The position numbers and the translations under genes were made by a program. This document shows, in pieces, positions 5,736 to 7,697 of a stretch of 7,697 bases of DNA (positions are counted from its first letter, which is position 1; each line of letters starts with the position of its first letter). The stretch lies in the NCBI GenBank assembly GCA_024641725.1, contig JAHECM010000109.1, forward strand, positions 1 through 7,697, given 5' to 3'. The notes under the pieces are model-generated. The model made no database searches and had not been told where the DNA came from. It saw only the letters and a program-made list of their open reading frames with translations. The stretch is from Limnohabitans sp. (GTDB taxonomy: Bacteria; Pseudomonadota; Gammaproteobacteria; Burkholderiales; Burkholderiaceae_C).

Positions 5736-6925
5736 ACACAGAATCCAAAGACCCCAGCGCCACGGCATTGCCCCGCCCAACCGAGCCGCAAACGCCCCCC
5801 CCAGCTCCAGCCCACACCATCGCCTACAAGGCGGTGGATTTGGCCGATGTGGTGTCTGGTCAGTTTGATGCCGAAGAGGCCGAGGATGCGACCGAAGAGG
5901 AGGCCGGCAAGCGGGTGTTGGCACCTCAGGCCGACTCGCCCAAGCTGCACAAAGTGTTGGCTCAGGCGGGCATGGGCTCGCGCTTGGAGATGGAAAAACT
6001 CATCTTAGAAGGCCGCATTTCTGTCAACAACGAAGCCGCCCACGTCGGCCAACGTGTCCAGTACGGCGACCGGATCAAGGTCAATGGCAAGCCCATCACT
6101 GTGCGCATTGAGCCGCCTCCCGCCCGAGTCATTGCATACCACAAGCCAGCAGGCGAGATCGTCAGCCACGACGATCCGCAAAACCGCCCCTCGGTGTTTC
6201 GCAAGTTGCCGCGTTTGATGCACGGCAAATGGCAGTCCGTGGGCCGCCTGGACTTGAACACCGAGGGCCTGTTGCTGTTCACCAGCTCGGGCGAGCTGGC
6301 CAACCGCCTGATGCACCCACGTTTTGGATTGGAGCGCGAGTACGCCGTCCGCGTGCTGGGCGCTTTGAGCAAAGAAGAAAAACAGCGTCTGCTCGATGGC
6401 GTGATGCTGGAAGATGGCCCGGCTCAGTTTGGCTCGATCGAAGACGGCGGTGGTGAAGGCTCCAATTGCTGGTACCGGGTCACCATTTCGGAGGGCCGCA
6501 ACCGCGAGGTGCGCCGCATGATGGAGGCCGTGGGCCATGCTGTCAGTCGCTTGATTCGCATCCGCTACGGGGCCATGGTCTTGCCGCACGGCTTGCGCCG
6601 TGGGGCCTGGCTGGAGTTGGAAGACACCGACATTCGGGCGCTGGTGCGTGCCGCCGGTGCGCCCGACCGCGCTGCAGCGCTCACCTACGATGCGCGTGGC
6701 CCGGCCCGGCCGGCCCGCAGCCCGCGCACCGGTGGAAGAGGGCGCGCAGGCACGGCTTTGCCGATGGCTAAACCTGCACCCCGCAGCAAAACAGCGGGCG
6801 CGGCGGGTGCTTCGGCCCCGGCTGAAACCGGCCGCAGCACCCCAGGATTCATCGGGGCCGACAGTTTTACCCGCCAAAAGCAAGCGCCAGCGGCCAAACG
6901 CAAAAGCGGCGGTCGCAGCCGCTGA
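5732..6925 (+). CDS. rluB: RluB, 23S rRNA pseudouridine(2605) synthase
   Basis: A 397-residue RsuA-family pseudouridine synthase, RluB type, expected to modify U2605 in the peptidyl transferase region of 23S rRNA. It has a Pro-rich then acidic N-terminal extension (1-68), an S4 domain (about 70-125, starting KLHKVLAQAGMGSRLEMEKLI), and a catalytic domain from about 131 with the active-site block GRLDLNTEGLLLF (catalytic Asp D174) and ISEGRNREVRRMMEAVGH (253-270). After about residue 310 comes a long Ala/Pro/Arg/Lys-rich tail of about 85 residues, strongly basic and likely disordered; tails of this sort occur in other Burkholderiales RluB. The protein is over 100 residues longer than E. coli RluB, mostly from the two extensions. 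The start overlaps the scpB stop; no clear Shine-Dalgarno is visible, consistent with coupling. Confidence 0.94.
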   Translation: MNTESKDPSATALPRPTEPQTPPPAPAHTIAYKAVDLADVVSGQFDAEEAEDATEEEAGKRVLAPQADSPKLHKVLAQAGMGSRLEMEKLILEGRISVNNEAAHVGQRVQYGDRIKVNGKPITVRIEPPPARVIAYHKPAGEIVSHDDPQNRPSVFRKLPRLMHGKWQSVGRLDLNTEGLLLFTSSGELANRLMHPRFGLEREYAVRVLGALSKEEKQRLLDGVMLEDGPAQFGSIEDGGGEGSNCWYRVTISEGRNREVRRMMEAVGHAVSRLIRIRYGAMVLPHGLRRGAWLELEDTDIRALVRAAGAPDRAAALTYDARGPARPARSPRTGGRGRAGTALPMAKPAPRSKTAGAAGASAPAETGRSTPGFIGADSFTRQKQAPAAKRKSGGRSR

Positions 6926-6950
6926 GTGCCCCCATGGCCAGCTGAAGACG

Positions 6951-6984
6951 AGGGATTTTGCGCGCTGTACAGCGGGAAAACCCT
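6951..6984. other. Imperfect 34-bp dyad with a perfect 12-bp core at the ndk promoter
   Basis: The core CGCTGTACAGCG (6963-6974) is perfectly self-complementary. Outside it, TTTT (6956-6959) faces AAAA (6977-6980) and AGGG (6951-6954) faces CCCT (6981-6984), with small mismatched gaps. It lies just upstream of the ndk -10 box, over the -35 position. It could be an operator for a dimeric regulator or a hairpin ending rluB transcription; only three T follow, so a terminator reading is weak. Confidence 0.45.
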
Positions 6985-6994
6985 TTGGCCGGGT

Positions 6995-7000
6995 TAGAAT
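6995..7000 (+). promoter_or_regulatory. Likely -10 box (TAGAAT) of the ndk promoter
   Basis: TAGAAT matches the sigma-70 consensus at five of six positions and would give a transcription start near 7007 and a leader of about 51 bases. No convincing -35 hexamer is visible; that position is occupied by the 12-bp palindrome. A separate promoter fits the 132-base gap after rluB and the expected high expression of ndk. Confidence 0.5.
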
Positions 7001-7007
7001 AGATGGC

Positions 7008-7023
7008 TTTGCCGCAGGGCAAA
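7008..7023 (+). promoter_or_regulatory. Hairpin at the predicted 5' end of the ndk leader
   Basis: TTTGCC (7008-7013) and GGCAAA (7018-7023) are perfect complements around a GCAG loop. If transcription starts near 7007, this stem-loop forms the very 5' end of the ndk mRNA, where such structures commonly protect against decay. It does not cover the ribosome binding site. No T-run follows, so it is not an intrinsic terminator. Confidence 0.45.
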
Positions 7024-7047
7024 TCTGCTTAAAAATCAATCAATTAC

Positions 7048-7053
7048 TGGAAA
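7048..7053 (+). promoter_or_regulatory. Ribosome binding site of ndk (TGGAAA)
   Basis: The GGA of TGGAAA lies 6 bases before the ndk ATG, within an A/T-rich, probably unstructured leader (about 7024-7057). This supports the start and efficient initiation. Confidence 0.5.
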
Positions 7054-7057
7054 TACC

Positions 7058-7483
7058 ATGGCAATCGAACGCACCCTCTCCATCATCAAACCCGACGCAG
7101 TGGCCAAGAACGTGATCGGCCAGATCTACGCCCGTTTTGAAGCGGCTGGCCTGAAGGTCGTGGCGGCCAAGATGGCCCACCTGTCGCGCGGCGAAGCCGA
7201 GCAGTTCTACGGTGTGCACAAAGAGCGTCCCTTCTTTAAAGACCTGGTGGACTTCATGATCTCCGGTCCCGTCATGATCCAAGCCCTCGAAGGCGAAGGC
7301 GCTATCGCCAAAAACCGCGACCTGATGGGTGCCACCGATCCTAAGAAAGCCGCTGCTGGCACCATCCGTGCTGACTTCGCTGACAGCATCGATGCCAACG
7401 CCGTGCACGGCTCTGACGCCCCTGAAACAGCTGCTGTGGAAGTGGGTTTCTTCTTCCCCGGCATGAACGTTTACAGCCGCTGA
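7058..7483 (+). CDS. ndk: Nucleoside diphosphate kinase
   Basis: A complete 141-residue cytoplasmic Ndk, the usual bacterial length. It transfers the gamma phosphate from NTPs to NDPs by a ping-pong mechanism through a phosphohistidine, balancing NTP and dNTP pools. Visible features are the N-terminal ERTLSIIKPDAV with K11, Y51 of the FYGVHKERPFF block, SGPVMIQALEGEGAI, R104 in GTIRADF, and the active-site NAVHGSD with H117. The end NVYSR is typical of betaproteobacterial Ndk. Many codons end in C (ATC, AAC, TTC), more uniformly than in neighbouring genes, as expected for a highly expressed gene. It has its own promoter and leader. rlmN follows 32 bases later in the same direction. Confidence 0.98.
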   Translation: MAIERTLSIIKPDAVAKNVIGQIYARFEAAGLKVVAAKMAHLSRGEAEQFYGVHKERPFFKDLVDFMISGPVMIQALEGEGAIAKNRDLMGATDPKKAAAGTIRADFADSIDANAVHGSDAPETAAVEVGFFFPGMNVYSR

Positions 7484-7487
7484 TCGC

Positions 7488-7506
7488 GTCGCGACCTCTT
7501 CGCGAC
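7488..7506 (+). other. Hairpin in the ndk-rlmN spacer
   Basis: GTCGCGA (7488-7494) and TCGCGAC (7500-7506) are perfect complements around a CCTCT loop, with GAT/ATC (7482-7484, 7507-7509) able to extend the stem across a 3-base bulge. It fills most of the 32-base spacer. No T-run follows, so it is not an intrinsic terminator on its own; mRNA processing or 3'-end protection of ndk are possible. Confidence 0.5.
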
Positions 7507-7515
7507 ATCAAACGC

Positions 7516-7697
7516 ATGACGGCCAACCTTCTCGAATTCGATCTGGAAGGTCTGGCCGTTTTTTGCGAAGGGCTGGGTGAAAAGCGTTTTCGCGCCACCC
7601 AGCTGTTCCGCTGGATCCACCAACGCGGTGCCAGCGAGTTTGACCAGATGAGCGATCTGGCCAAATCCCTGCGTGAAAAACTCAAACACCATGCCCA
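7516..7697 (+). CDS. rlmN: RlmN, 23S rRNA (adenine2503-C2)-methyltransferase, N-terminal part, cut by window end
   Basis: The first 60 codons of a radical-SAM rRNA methyltransferase that makes m2A2503 in 23S rRNA, and m2A37 in some tRNAs in E. coli. The visible part is the N-terminal helical domain with NLLEFDLEGLAVFCEGLGEK, RFRATQLFRWIHQ and FDQMSDLAKSLREKL, which align well from memory with RlmN N-termini. The CxxxCxxC iron-sulfur motif and catalytic cysteines lie beyond the window. The ATG at 7516 is the natural start because the conserved N-terminus begins right after it, but there is no Shine-Dalgarno in the short spacer from ndk. Codons 2-17 contain a terminator-like stem and T-run. The ndk-rlmN order is common in Comamonadaceae and relatives. 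Confidence 0.93.
   Translation, partial: MTANLLEFDLEGLAVFCEGLGEKRFRATQLFRWIHQRGASEFDQMSDLAKSLREKLKHHA
7519..7564 (+). terminator. Intrinsic-terminator-like hairpin plus T-run inside the start of rlmN
   Basis: The left arm 7519-7531 (ACGGCCAACCTTC) pairs with 7546-7559 (GAAGGT, one bulged C at 7552, TGGCCGT). This gives 13 base pairs, rich in GC toward the base, around a 14-base loop that itself contains the palindrome TCGAATTCGA. Six T follow the stem base without a gap (7559-7564). By shape it is the best intrinsic terminator in the window and could end ndk transcripts, but it lies in codons 2-17 of rlmN, so it may act only when rlmN is poorly translated. Confidence 0.5.

Noticed and set aside
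6963..6974. CTGTACAG core read as a LexA (SOS) box
   Set aside because: LexA sites need CTG and CAG separated by ten bases; here only two bases lie between. ndk is also not an expected SOS gene.
6005..7039. A 344-codon minus-strand open frame opposite rluB
   Set aside because: The plus strand encodes a clear RluB with catalytic and S4 motifs; the antisense product shows no family signal and no promoter or ribosome site.

Overview
This is an ordinary chromosomal housekeeping region of a high-GC betaproteobacterium, most likely a member of the Comamonadaceae (a Limnohabitans/Rhodoferax-like organism). That placement is inferred from protein style and gene order (zapE end, YdcH-like, DinG/YoaA helicase, bamD, rluD, scpB, rluB, ndk, rlmN); the sequence cannot settle the genus. 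I saw no phage, transposon, CRISPR, tRNA or rRNA. I found no previously undescribed multi-gene system. The interesting signals are regulatory and architectural.

Layout. (1) Positions 1-2985, plus strand: four tightly coupled cistrons. They are the 3' end of zapE, a small exported protein with a cysteine pair, a YdcH/DUF465 coiled-coil protein, and an XPD-family iron-sulfur helicase of the YoaA/DinG type. Adjacent genes overlap by 4, 11 and 4 bases, so they probably form one translationally coupled operon whose promoter lies left of the window. (2) 2962-3765, minus strand: bamD, converging on the helicase gene and overlapping it tail to tail by 24 bases. (3) 3796-4815, plus strand: rluD, divergent from bamD with only about 30 bases between the assigned starts. 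The bamD -10 box lies inside the first rluD codons. (4) 4974-6925, plus strand: scpB and rluB, overlapping by ATGA. (5) 7058 to the end, plus strand: ndk with its own promoter, then rlmN cut off by the window end.

Functional themes. Three proteins modify 23S rRNA (RluD, RluB, RlmN). Two act in chromosome or cell division biology (ScpB, ZapE), one in DNA repair (the helicase), one in outer-membrane assembly (BamD) and one in nucleotide balance (Ndk). The shared job is growth-linked housekeeping, not a pathway.

Best leads. (a) An intrinsic-terminator-like structure (13-bp stem with one bulge, then six T) lies entirely inside codons 2-17 of rlmN, downstream of ndk. (b) A 7-bp perfect hairpin fills the ndk-rlmN spacer, and rlmN lacks a visible Shine-Dalgarno. 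(c) A 34-bp imperfect dyad with a perfect 12-bp core lies at the ndk promoter. (d) In the bamD/rluD divergent start region, an 8-C run sits both in rluD codons and in the bamD promoter spacer, and a palindrome gives mirror-image ATG codons on the two strands.
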